NCBI RefSeq assembly: GCF_001514195.1
Contig: NZ_KQ948738.1
Location: 1,469-65,468, forward strand
Direction of reading: 5' to 3'
Length of the DNA stretch: 64,000 nt
Origin: Streptomyces griseorubiginosus
Lineage (GTDB): Bacteria; Actinomycetota; Actinomycetes; Streptomycetales; Streptomycetaceae
In this document: positions 9,429 through 16,766 of the stretch, one piece after another
How positions within the stretch are numbered: the first letter of the stretch is position 1
Layout: each line of letters begins with the position of its first letter
The notes under the pieces: model-generated
The model's database searches: none
The model's input: only the letters and a program-made list of their open reading frames with translations
Told to the model about the DNA's origin: nothing
Made by a program: the position numbers and the translations under genes

Positions 9429-10289
9429 TCACTTGACGGCGCCCGCCGTCAGCCCGGCGACGAGATAGCGCTGGAGGAGGAGGAACCCGGCGACCACGGG
9501 GACGCTGACGACCAGCGAGGCGGCCATGATCTGGTTCCAGTAGACGTTGTTGAGCGTGGAGTAGCCCTGGAGGCCGACGGCGAGGGTGCGGGTGGTGTCG
9601 TTGGTCATGACGGAGGCGAAGAGCACCTCGCCCCACGCGGTCATGAAGGCGTAGACGGCGACCGCGACGATCCCGGGGATCGCGGCGGGCACGACGACCC
9701 GGAACAGCGCGCCGAGCGGCCCGCAGCCGTCGACCAGGGCAGCCTCGTCCAGGTCGCGCGGCACCGAGTCGAGGTATCCGATCAGCATCCAGATGGAGAA
9801 CGGCAGCGAGAAGGTGAGGTACGTCAGGATCAGTCCGCCGCGCGAGCCGAACAGGGCGATCCCGGTGGCGTTGCCGATGTTGACGTAGATCAGGAACAGC
9901 GGGAGCAGGAAGAGGATGCCGGGGAACATCTGCGTGGACAGCACGGTGACCGTGAAGACGCGCTTGCCCCGGAAGTCGTAGCGGCTGACCGCGTACGCGG
10001 CGAAGACCGCGATGACGACCGAGCAGACGGTCGCCGCGCCCGCCACGATCAGGGAGTTCACGAAGTAGCGGGCGAGCGGGATCGTCGACCAGATGTCGAT
10101 GTACGGCCGGATCGTCAACTCGCTGGGAAGCCAGTGGAATTGGCCGGTGACGTCGGCGAGTGGCTTCAGCGAGCTGGAGACCATGACGTACACCGGCAGC
10201 AGCACGAATCCGGTGAGCAGGGTGAGGAAGATCCGCCGGGACCACAGGAACGAACGCGGCGGCGCCATGGGCGAGTGGGGGCTAGACAT
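9429..10289 (-). CDS. Carbohydrate ABC transporter permease (MalG type)
   Basis: Inner-membrane permease of a CUT1-type sugar importer, 286 aa with six predicted helices. The EAA loop that contacts the ATPase is seen in DEAALVDGCGPLGALFRVV and following residues. The C-terminus (VAGLTAGAVK) is typical of MalG-like subunits. Its start overlaps the 3' end of the partner permease by 8 bp. No ATPase gene is in the operon; Streptomyces CUT1 importers commonly share the MsiK ATPase, which is encoded elsewhere. Confidence 0.93.
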   Translation of the reverse strand: MSSPHSPMAPPRSFLWSRRIFLTLLTGFVLLPVYVMVSSSLKPLADVTGQFHWLPSELTIRPYIDIWSTIPLARYFVNSLIVAGAATVCSVVIAVFAAYAVSRYDFRGKRVFTVTVLSTQMFPGILFLLPLFLIYVNIGNATGIALFGSRGGLILTYLTFSLPFSIWMLIGYLDSVPRDLDEAALVDGCGPLGALFRVVVPAAIPGIVAVAVYAFMTAWGEVLFASVMTNDTTRTLAVGLQGYSTLNNVYWNQIMAASLVVSVPVVAGFLLLQRYLVAGLTAGAVK

Positions 10290-11283
10290 CGGCCGGCTTC
10301 CTTCCCCGGGTGGTCAGCAGCAGGTACACGCCGGTCACCACGAGCAGGAACAGCAGCAGCAGGACGGACATGGCCGAGCCGGTGCCGAAGTTCCAGGTGA
10401 CGAAGGACGCCTGGTAGATGTGGACCGAGATGAGGTCCGCGGCCTCCGGTGCCGACCTGCCGAACAGGACGTAGGGCGTGTTGAAGTCGTTGAACGTCCA
10501 GAGGAACAGCACCAGGAGCAGCACCTGGTTGACCGGGCGCAGGGACGGCAGCGTGATGCGGCGGATCTGCTGCCACAGGCCGGCCCCGTCCAGCGCCGCC
10601 GCCTCGTACAGCTCACCGGGGATGTTCTGGAGTCCGGCCATCACGATGAGGAAGGCGAACGGCCAGCCCTTCCACACCGACACCGTCAGCAATGCCCAGA
10701 AGCTGTTGTCGCCGATGAGCCAGAAGGACGGCTTGTCGGTGAGGTGCAGCTGGTCGTGCAGGACGTGGTTCACCAGGCCGTTGTCGTGCTGGAACATGAA
10801 CACCCAGGTGATGACGGCCGCGTAGACCGGCAGCGCGTACGGCACCAGGAACAGGGCGCGCAGCAGGCCCCGGCCGCGGAAGGTGTCCTGCATGAAGACG
10901 GCCGCCGCCGTGCCGATCAGCCAGCACAGGCCGACCGACAGCAGCGTGAAGGCGACGGTGACGAGGAACGAGTGCAGCAGGGCCTCGCCGACCGGGGCGT
11001 CGAAGTCCACCGACACCTTGTAGTTGTCGAGGCCTGACCAGGGCGCGGCGCCCCAGTCGCGGATGTAGAACTGCGTGAGCTCCTTGAAGCTCATGACGGT
11101 GCCGATGACCATCGGCACCAGATGGACCAGGAGTTCGAGGAGCAGGGCCGGCAGCAGGAGCAGGTACGGCAGCCCGATGCGGCGGATCCTTCCGGGGCGG
11201 CGGCGGGGATGAGGATGCGCCGCCCCGGAAGGGGTCTTGTCCACGGACTGCTCCGCGGGAGCGGTGGTGGTCATCGTGCTCAC
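10282..11283 (-). CDS. Carbohydrate ABC transporter permease (MalF type)
   Basis: Partner permease of the same importer. A Pro/His-rich N-terminal tail of about 35 residues precedes six predicted helices; the EAA loop reads YEAAALDGAGLWQQIRRITLP. The GTG at 11283 overlaps the TGA of the binding-protein gene by 4 bp (GTGA), which suggests coupling. An in-frame ATG at 11274 (MTTTAPAEQS) is an alternative start three codons inside. Neither has a strong Shine-Dalgarno. Confidence 0.9.
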   Translation of the reverse strand: MSTMTTTAPAEQSVDKTPSGAAHPHPRRRPGRIRRIGLPYLLLLPALLLELLVHLVPMVIGTVMSFKELTQFYIRDWGAAPWSGLDNYKVSVDFDAPVGEALLHSFLVTVAFTLLSVGLCWLIGTAAAVFMQDTFRGRGLLRALFLVPYALPVYAAVITWVFMFQHDNGLVNHVLHDQLHLTDKPSFWLIGDNSFWALLTVSVWKGWPFAFLIVMAGLQNIPGELYEAAALDGAGLWQQIRRITLPSLRPVNQVLLLVLFLWTFNDFNTPYVLFGRSAPEAADLISVHIYQASFVTWNFGTGSAMSVLLLLFLLVVTGVYLLLTTRGRKPADV

Positions 11284-12596
11284 TTCGTCGGCATCTGCTG
11301 CTGGGCCTTCTCCAGCGCCGCCTTCACCGAGTCCGTGGTGACCGCGCGCCCGGCGGCCGCGTCGGCGAACAGCTCCTTGACCGCGGTCCCTACGGCGGTC
11401 TCGAACTGTGACTCGTCGGCGACCTGCGGCAGCGCGGCGGCGCTGGTGGCGAGGGTGTCCTTGAGGACCTTGTTGGCGCCCGAGCTGAAGGTGCTGTCCG
11501 ACTGCACGGACTTCACCGGCGGGATGGAGCTGTAGGCGGTGTTGAGGATCTTCTGCTCGGCGTCGCTGGTCATGAACTTCACGAACTTCTTGGCGCCGTC
11601 GATGTTGTCGGTGTTCTTGAAGACGGCCAGGTTGATGCCCATGACGGCAGAGTTGACCTGGGTGCCGGTGCCGGGTGTGCCGGACTGCACGGGCACCGGT
11701 GCGATGCCGTACTTGTCCGCGCTCATGCCCTGGGACTCGAGGTTGGCGGAGGCGGACTGCCACAGCAGCATGGCCTGGTTGCCCTTGGCGAAGTCGCTCA
11801 CGGACTGGTTCTGGGCGTACTCGGCGTCGCCGGTGGGGATGACCTTGTCCTTGGCCATGAGGTCGACGTACTGCTTGACCGCGGCCACGACCTTGTCGTT
11901 GGTGAAGTCGGGCTTGCCGTCGGGGGTGAAGAAGTCGCCGCCGTGCTGCCGGGCGAAGACGAAGACGTGGTGGATGTTCTCCGACAGGTTCGCGCCCTCG
12001 GCACCGAGCGCGGACTTGCCCTTGGCCTGGATCTTCTTGCCGTCGGCGATCAGCTCGTCCCAGGTGGCCGGGGGCTTGCTGATGCCGGCGTCGGCGAAGA
12101 GCTGCTTGTTGTAGTAGAGGGCGTAGGCCATGGAGTAGAGCGGGACGGCGGCCGGGTCCTGGCCCTGGGCGCCGGTGGAGCCGAGCGCGGAGTCCACGAA
12201 GCGGTCCTTGCCGCCGATCGCGGCGTAGTTCTTGGCGTTCCAGGGCAGCAGGGCGCCGGTGGCCTGGAGGGAGGCGCTCCAGGTGTTGCCGATGTTGAGG
12301 ACGTCGGGGCCCTGCCCCGAGGTGGTCGCGGTGAGGATGCGGTTGAGCAGGTCGGACCAGGGGACGACCTCCACCTTGACCTTGATGCCGGTCTGCTTCT
12401 CGAACTTGTCGAGCTCGGGCTGGAGGACCTTCTTGTCGACCTCGATGCTGGCGCCCTGGTTGGAGGCCCAGTAGGTGAGGGTCTTCGGCGAGTCGTTGGA
12501 CCCGTCGCTCGTCGACGATCCGCCGCCGCAGGCGGTCACGAGCGTCAGCAGCGAGGCGGTGACGGCTCCGGCGGCCGCGACCCGGGTTCTGCGCAT
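11280..12596 (-). CDS. Sugar ABC transporter substrate-binding lipoprotein
   Basis: Extracellular binding lipoprotein of 438 aa. The N-terminus is MRRTR, a hydrophobic stretch, then the lipobox LVTAC followed by GGGSS. The solute-binding family 1 fold is shown by VVPWSDLLNRILTATTSG and PDVLNIGNTW. The ATG at 12596 follows GGAAGGGACG; a further 18 codons upstream are open but pass through this RBS. It is the first gene of the operon SBP-permease-permease-GH1. The divergent ROK gene suggests repression relieved by the imported sugar; a beta-glucoside is inferred from the GH1 gene. Confidence 0.92.
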   Translation of the reverse strand: MRRTRVAAAGAVTASLLTLVTACGGGSSTSDGSNDSPKTLTYWASNQGASIEVDKKVLQPELDKFEKQTGIKVKVEVVPWSDLLNRILTATTSGQGPDVLNIGNTWSASLQATGALLPWNAKNYAAIGGKDRFVDSALGSTGAQGQDPAAVPLYSMAYALYYNKQLFADAGISKPPATWDELIADGKKIQAKGKSALGAEGANLSENIHHVFVFARQHGGDFFTPDGKPDFTNDKVVAAVKQYVDLMAKDKVIPTGDAEYAQNQSVSDFAKGNQAMLLWQSASANLESQGMSADKYGIAPVPVQSGTPGTGTQVNSAVMGINLAVFKNTDNIDGAKKFVKFMTSDAEQKILNTAYSSIPPVKSVQSDSTFSSGANKVLKDTLATSAAALPQVADESQFETAVGTAVKELFADAAAGRAVTTDSVKAALEKAQQQMPTK

Positions 12597-12656
12597 CTGG
12601 CGTCCCTTCCAGAGGAGACCCCTGGGTGCGTTCACTTCCCGAACGCCCACCCAGGA

Positions 12657-12679
12657 GTTAATTTATGGCGTGATTTAAG
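12657..12679. promoter_or_regulatory. AT-rich imperfect inverted repeat between ABC operon and ROK gene
   Basis: GTTAATTTA (12657-12665) and TGATTTAAG (12671-12679) form an imperfect inverted repeat in an otherwise GC-rich 156-bp divergent intergenic region. ROK repressors often bind AT-rich inverted repeats, so this is the best operator candidate. Confidence 0.5.
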
Positions 12680-12752
12680 ACGCGAAGGAAACGCGCGTCA
12701 AGGGCTCGGACCGGGGTATCTTGCAGGTCGGGGCCGATCCGGAGGGGTTCAC

Positions 12753-14021
12753 ATGGCGGTGCGGAACGGGCGGACGGTGCGCGACCTGCGACGGGGCAAC
12801 CGCACCGCCGTACTACAACGGTTGTATTTCGACGGCCCCATGAGCCGCTTCGCGCTGGCCCCGGCCACCGGACTCAGCGCCGGCTCCATCAGCAACGTGG
12901 TCGCGGACCTGATCGCGGACGACCTGGTCGAGGAGGCCGGCACCGTCGAGTCCGACGGCGGCCGCCCCCGCACCCTGCTGCGCGTCGCGCCCGGCGGCGG
13001 GCACATGATCGGCGTCGACGTCGGCGAGACCCGCGTGCGCGTGGAGCTCTTCGACCTCACCCTGACCGAACTGGCCCGCACCGAGAGGCCCTTGGAGCAT
13101 CACGGCTACGACGTCGAGGTCGTCGTCGGGCACATCCGTGACGGTGTCGCCGAGGTCCTCGCCGCCACCGGCATCGCCCCCGGGCAGCTGCTGGGTGTCG
13201 GGATCGGGGTCCCCGGCATCGTGGCCCGCGCTCCCGGGCAGGGCGCCGTGGTCCACGGCCAGACGATCGGCTGGGACGCCGTGCCGCTGGAGGCCCTGCT
13301 GCGTTCGAGCGGTGAACTCCCGGACTCCGTCGCGTACTTCATCGACAACGGGGCCCGCACCCTCGGCCAGGCCGAGCTGTGGTTCGGAGCGGGCCGGGGC
13401 TGTCGCAACGCGGTCGTGGTGCTCTTCGGCTCGGGCGTCGGCGCCTGTCTCGTCACCGAGGACATGGAGTACGGCCGCCCGCTGGAGTGGGGGCACCTGA
13501 CCGTCCAGGTCGGGGGGCGCCGCTGCCGCTGCGGAGCACGGGGCTGCCTGGAGGCGTACGCGGGCGCCGAGTCGATGCTGGAGCGGTGGCGGGAGGAAGG
13601 CGGACGGCCACCGCGGGGCGTGGACGAGGAGAGCGCACTGACGGCGATGCTGCGGGCCGCCCATCCGGACACGGGTGACGGGGACGAAGGGGGCCGAGAG
13701 GCCGACCCGGTGGCGCTCGCCGTGCTGGAGGAGACCGCCGAGTACGTCGGCGCCGGACTGTCCGACCTGATCAACCTCTTCCAGCCCGAACGCATCCTCA
13801 TCGGCGGCTGGGCGGGCCTCCAGCTCGGGCCGCGTCTCCTGCCCGCCGTACGCCGGTACGCCGACGCGCACGCCCTGCGCCATCCCGCCGAGCGGGTCTC
13901 CATCGACCTGGGCGAACTCGGCCCGGACGCGGTGACGGTCGGCGCCGCGAGTCTGCCGCTGGCCGACTTCTTCGCCCGGGGCGGACAGCGCGGGGACCGC
14001 GGTGGGGTGCGGGAGGGCTGA
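12753..14021 (+). CDS. ROK family transcriptional regulator
   Basis: Repressor of the ROK (repressor, ORF, kinase) family, 422 aa. An N-terminal winged helix (about 15-75, including SRFALAPATGLSAGSISNVV) is followed by a sugar-kinase-like domain with IGVDVGETRVRVELFD. The ROK zinc motif is CRCGARGCLEAYAG, giving the CxCGxxGC pattern. The ATG at 12753 follows GGAGGGG at 12741-12747. Divergent orientation from the ABC/GH1 operon marks it as the likely local repressor. The frame is open upstream to 11943 but that would overlap the binding-protein gene. Confidence 0.93.
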   Translation: MAVRNGRTVRDLRRGNRTAVLQRLYFDGPMSRFALAPATGLSAGSISNVVADLIADDLVEEAGTVESDGGRPRTLLRVAPGGGHMIGVDVGETRVRVELFDLTLTELARTERPLEHHGYDVEVVVGHIRDGVAEVLAATGIAPGQLLGVGIGVPGIVARAPGQGAVVHGQTIGWDAVPLEALLRSSGELPDSVAYFIDNGARTLGQAELWFGAGRGCRNAVVVLFGSGVGACLVTEDMEYGRPLEWGHLTVQVGGRRCRCGARGCLEAYAGAESMLERWREEGGRPPRGVDEESALTAMLRAAHPDTGDGDEGGREADPVALAVLEETAEYVGAGLSDLINLFQPERILIGGWAGLQLGPRLLPAVRRYADAHALRHPAERVSIDLGELGPDAVTVGAASLPLADFFARGGQRGDRGGVREG

Positions 14022-14222
14022 GCGTCCGCGTGGGCCCGCGTGCGCCCTGGTACGCCCGGTCGCTCAGGCGCGGTCGTGGAGTGTCCGCGTGGGACCGGAG
14101 CGCGTGATCCCGCGTGCGCCCGGTCGCTGCGGTGCGGTCGTGGAGCGTCCGCGTGGGACCGGACCGCGTGATCCCGCGTGCGCCCTCGTACGCCCGGTCG
14201 CTCAGGTGCGGTCGTGGAGCGT
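14022..14222. repeat. Three-copy tandem repeat that includes the VOC gene 3' end
   Basis: Units begin at 14022, 14081 and 14145 with GYGTCCGCGTGGG and end with GGTCGTGGA. They are about 59, 64 and 77 bp. The last unit runs into the end of the VOC gene: the complement of its final codons and stop (TCAGGTGCGGTCGTGGAGCG) is echoed at 14064-14083 and, without the stop, near 14130-14148. Confidence 0.88.
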
Positions 14223-14570
14223 GACTTGGTAGCCGTCGGGGTCGGCGAAGGTGAAGGTGCGGCCGAAGGGGCCGTCGACCGGAGCGGAGACGATGGTGCG
14301 TCCGTCGGCGACCAGTGCGTCGTGGATGCCCTGGACGTCGGTGGCGTGGAGCCAGAGGGCGACGCCGATGCCTGGTTGGTCGACGGAGTCGAGGTCGGTG
14401 CCGGGAAGGAGGTCGCGCAGCGCGAACGCGATCGGCTTCGTCTCGAAGACGACGGCGTGCGCAGGCCCGGCCGGCGAGCGGACGAGGCCGAGGTAGCGCT
14501 CGTAGAACGCCTGCGAGGCGTCGAGGTCGCGCACTTGCAGCGAGATGAAGTCGGGGCCGGTCGCGGGCAT
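14202..14570 (-). CDS. VOC family (glyoxalase/bleomycin-resistance-like) protein
   Basis: Small cytoplasmic protein of 122 aa with the betaalphabetabetabeta pattern of the vicinal oxygen chelate superfamily. It starts FISLQVRDLDASQAFYERYLGL and ends FADPDGYQVTLHDRT. Such proteins act on or sequester small electrophiles or antibiotics; the substrate is not readable. It is divergent from a MarR regulator, with twin palindromes between, so it is the obvious target of that regulator. Its 3' end is tandemly duplicated toward the ROK gene. Confidence 0.88.
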   Translation of the reverse strand: MPATGPDFISLQVRDLDASQAFYERYLGLVRSPAGPAHAVVFETKPIAFALRDLLPGTDLDSVDQPGIGVALWLHATDVQGIHDALVADGRTIVSAPVDGPFGRTFTFADPDGYQVTLHDRT

Positions 14571-14589
14571 GGTGACGCTCCTTCTTTCG

Positions 14590-14605
14590 TGTCAGTTTTC
14601 TGACA
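14590..14605. promoter_or_regulatory. MarR operator 1
   Basis: TGTCAG-TTTT-CTGACA is a perfect inverted repeat with 6-bp arms and a 4-bp spacer. It lies 20 bp before the VOC gene start. Confidence 0.8.
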
Positions 14606-14617
14606 CGCAGGAAGCTA

Positions 14618-14633
14618 TGTCAGAATCCTGACA
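14618..14633. promoter_or_regulatory. MarR operator 2, overlapping the marR start codon
   Basis: TGTCAG-AATC-CTGACA has the same arms as operator 1, 28 bp away. Its last base is the A of the regulator's ATG (14633). Occupancy would block transcription of both divergent genes. Confidence 0.8.
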
Positions 14634-15103
14634 TGAGTCAAGAAGGTGTCGGCATCGACCTGGAGACGTCACTGGGCTATCTGCTCAAGGAGGCGTCGAG
14701 CGCCCTGCGCACGGCGATGGAGGAGGTGCTGCGGCCGCTCGGGATGAGCGTGACGCACTACTCCTGCCTCGAACTGCTGGCGCAGCGACCCGGCTTGTCG
14801 AACTCCGAGCTCGCGCGGGGCGCGTTCGTGACCCGGCAGACGATGAACGTGCTGCTCCAGGCCCTGGAACGGGACGGTTACGTGACCAGGCCCGCCGAGG
14901 CGCCGGTGGGGAAGGTGCTGCCCACCCGGCTCACGCCGAGCGGCCGGCGCAGTCTTGAAAAGGCGAGCGCGGCCGTCCGGTCCGTCGAGGCGAGAATGCT
15001 GTCCGGGCTGACCGGGGCCGAGCAGGCGGCCGCGTTCGGGGCCCTGAAGAGCATGATCCGTTCACTGCGCGGCGACGACGGGGGCACACGGGTCGTTCCC
15101 TGA
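14633..15103 (+). CDS. MarR family transcriptional regulator
   Basis: Winged-helix dimeric repressor of 156 aa. The DNA-binding segment is about residues 40-100: SNSELARGAFVTRQTMNVLL is the recognition region and LTPSGRR ends the wing. The ATG at 14633 has no Shine-Dalgarno and overlaps operator 2, suggesting a leaderless mRNA or very short leader. It probably represses itself and the divergent VOC gene. It ends just before a bidirectional hairpin terminator. Confidence 0.9.
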   Translation: MSQEGVGIDLETSLGYLLKEASSALRTAMEEVLRPLGMSVTHYSCLELLAQRPGLSNSELARGAFVTRQTMNVLLQALERDGYVTRPAEAPVGKVLPTRLTPSGRRSLEKASAAVRSVEARMLSGLTGAEQAAAFGALKSMIRSLRGDDGGTRVVP

Positions 15104-15108
15104 CAGAC

Positions 15109-15147
15109 GCGAGCCCTGCTCTCCGTTCAGGGGAGAACAGGGCTCGC
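15109..15147. terminator. Bidirectional hairpin terminator
   Basis: GCGAGCCCTG (15109-15118) pairs with CAGGGCTCGC (15138-15147), with an inner TCTCC/GGAGA stem. It lies between the convergent marR and GH43 genes. Confidence 0.85.
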
Positions 15148-15167
15148 TGCCAAGGGGCCTCGCGGCC

Positions 15168-16589
15168 TCAGACGACCATCCACTGCTGGTTGGCGCCCGC
15201 GGTGCAGCTCGCCTGGTCGAGGGCGGCTCCGTTGGCGGTGGACGCCCCGGCGACCTCCAGGCACTTGCCGCTGTTGACGTTGGCGAAGGTGACGTAGCCG
15301 CCGATCACGGCCGTCCTGGTCCACAGCTGGTGCGGGGCGCCGGTGCACGTCGACTGGACGGCCACCGCCCCGTCGGCCGTCGAACCGCCGGAGATCTGGA
15401 GGCACTTGCCGCTGTTGACGTTCACCAGCTCGTAGGCGGAGCCCACCGCGGTGGGGACCCACTGCTGGTTGGCACCGGAGTTGCAGTTGCCGGAGTTCAC
15501 CGAGGCCCCGTCCGCCGTGCTCAGGTACCACACGTCGGCGCACTTGCCGCTGTTGCGGTTGAGCAGGTGGTTGTTCGCGGTGCCGAGTGGAGCGGCGAGG
15601 ACCGGCCATCCGCCCGCGAAGGTCACCTGGCGGATGTCCAGGGTCTCCTGACCGGAGTTGTCTCCGTCGTAGTAGTGGTAGGCGAGGAACTTGGTCGTGC
15701 CGTCGTCGTAGGCGTCGGCACCGCCCGCGGCCACCCTGGGATAGGCGCCGGTGAGGACGGTGGTGCCGCCGCCCGAGGCCATGTCCGTGCCGTTCTGGTC
15801 GAGATAGGGGCCGGTGATGCTGGTGGAGCGGCCGACCACCGTGTAGTAGGTGCTGTTGACCCCGCTGCAGCACAGGCCCTTGGAGCCGAAGAGGTAGTAG
15901 TAGCCGCCGTTGAGGATGATCGTCGGGTTCTCGATGCCGACGGCGATGTGCCAGAGGTTGTTGTCGGTGGTGGAGAGCTTGCCGGTGGTCTGGTCCAGGA
16001 CGTGCATGTAGGTGCCGCTGCCGGTCCAGGAGCCCCAGGAGATGTAGAGCCGGCCGTCGGGGCCCCAGTCGACGTTGGGGTCGATCGGGTAGTTGACGTC
16101 CGTGACCATGCCCTGGTCGGTCCACGGTCCCTCGATGTTCGTGGCCGTGGCGACGCCCATCACCGCGTAGTTGGAGCCCCAGAGCGAACCGGCGTAGTAC
16201 AGGTGGTAGCTGCCGTTGAAGTACTTGATGTCCGGGGCCCAGATGTTCGGCGGGGTCGAGCCCAGCTTGGCGGTGATCCAGGACGGGGTGGACGACCACA
16301 CGTTGCCGACCTTGGTCCAGCCGGAGGCAGCGGTGCCGCCGCAGGTCTTGCGGATCGTGATGGACCCGCTGGGGTTGAGCGGGTCGTTCTCGAACCCGGT
16401 GGAGAAACCGTAGTAGCAGCTGCCGACCTTGATGACGCTCGGGTCGTGCATCCGCAGGTCACCGCTGAGCGCCTGGGCCGGACCGGCGGTCACCAGGCCG
16501 AGGAGGGCCATCAGGGCGACCATGAGCGCGGCGAGGACGGAACGCCCCGCGCGGGTGCGCCTCTCGCCGGATGTCGGGGGTCTGTGCAT
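15168..16589 (-). CDS. Secreted GH43 arabinanase with ricin-type lectin domain
   Basis: Extracellular glycosidase of 473 aa, probably an endo-1,5-alpha-L-arabinanase. The Arg-rich start, hydrophobic core and AGPAQA cleavage site form a signal peptide of about 40 residues. The five-bladed propeller begins with MHDPSVIKVG, whose Asp is the GH43 catalytic base; VDWGPDGRLYISWGSW and GIENPTIILNGGYYYLFGSK are further blades. Residues of about 335-473 are a ricin-B/CBM13 trefoil with three NSGKC repeats ending in QxW motifs. It would cut arabinan side chains outside the cell, consistent with the GH78/ABC operon just upstream. A 130-bp gap with repeats separates the two, so co-transcription is uncertain. 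Confidence 0.9.
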   Translation of the reverse strand: MHRPPTSGERRTRAGRSVLAALMVALMALLGLVTAGPAQALSGDLRMHDPSVIKVGSCYYGFSTGFENDPLNPSGSITIRKTCGGTAASGWTKVGNVWSSTPSWITAKLGSTPPNIWAPDIKYFNGSYHLYYAGSLWGSNYAVMGVATATNIEGPWTDQGMVTDVNYPIDPNVDWGPDGRLYISWGSWTGSGTYMHVLDQTTGKLSTTDNNLWHIAVGIENPTIILNGGYYYLFGSKGLCCSGVNSTYYTVVGRSTSITGPYLDQNGTDMASGGGTTVLTGAYPRVAAGGADAYDDGTTKFLAYHYYDGDNSGQETLDIRQVTFAGGWPVLAAPLGTANNHLLNRNSGKCADVWYLSTADGASVNSGNCNSGANQQWVPTAVGSAYELVNVNSGKCLQISGGSTADGAVAVQSTCTGAPHQLWTRTAVIGGYVTFANVNSGKCLEVAGASTANGAALDQASCTAGANQQWMVV

Positions 16590-16620
16590 GCGAAACTCCT
16601 TTGTGCCGCTGCGTGGTTGG

Positions 16621-16663
16621 CCGGGGGGTGGGTGTGTCAGCCGGGGGGGGTGGGTGTGTCAGC
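16621..16663. repeat. Two-copy repeat of about 21 bp upstream of GH43
   Basis: CCGGGGGGTGGGTGTGTCAG occurs at 16621-16640 and again, with two more G, at 16641-16662. It sits between the GH43 start and the GH78 3' end. Confidence 0.75.
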
Positions 16664-16682
16664 CGGCGTCGGAACCGTGGTT

Positions 16683-16766
16683 CGCCCGCCGGACGGTGGT
16701 GGTGCCGGTCGGCAGGAGGTCAACGGTGATGCGCCCGTCGGACGGTGGTGGTGCCGGTCGGCAGGA
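16683..16766. repeat. Direct duplication of the GH78 gene 3' end
   Basis: About 35 bp at 16732-16766, covering the last codons of GH78, recurs at 16683-16717 with a period of 49 bp. The shared core includes GGTGGTGGTGCCGGTCGGCA. The echo is outside the gene and out of frame. Confidence 0.88.
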
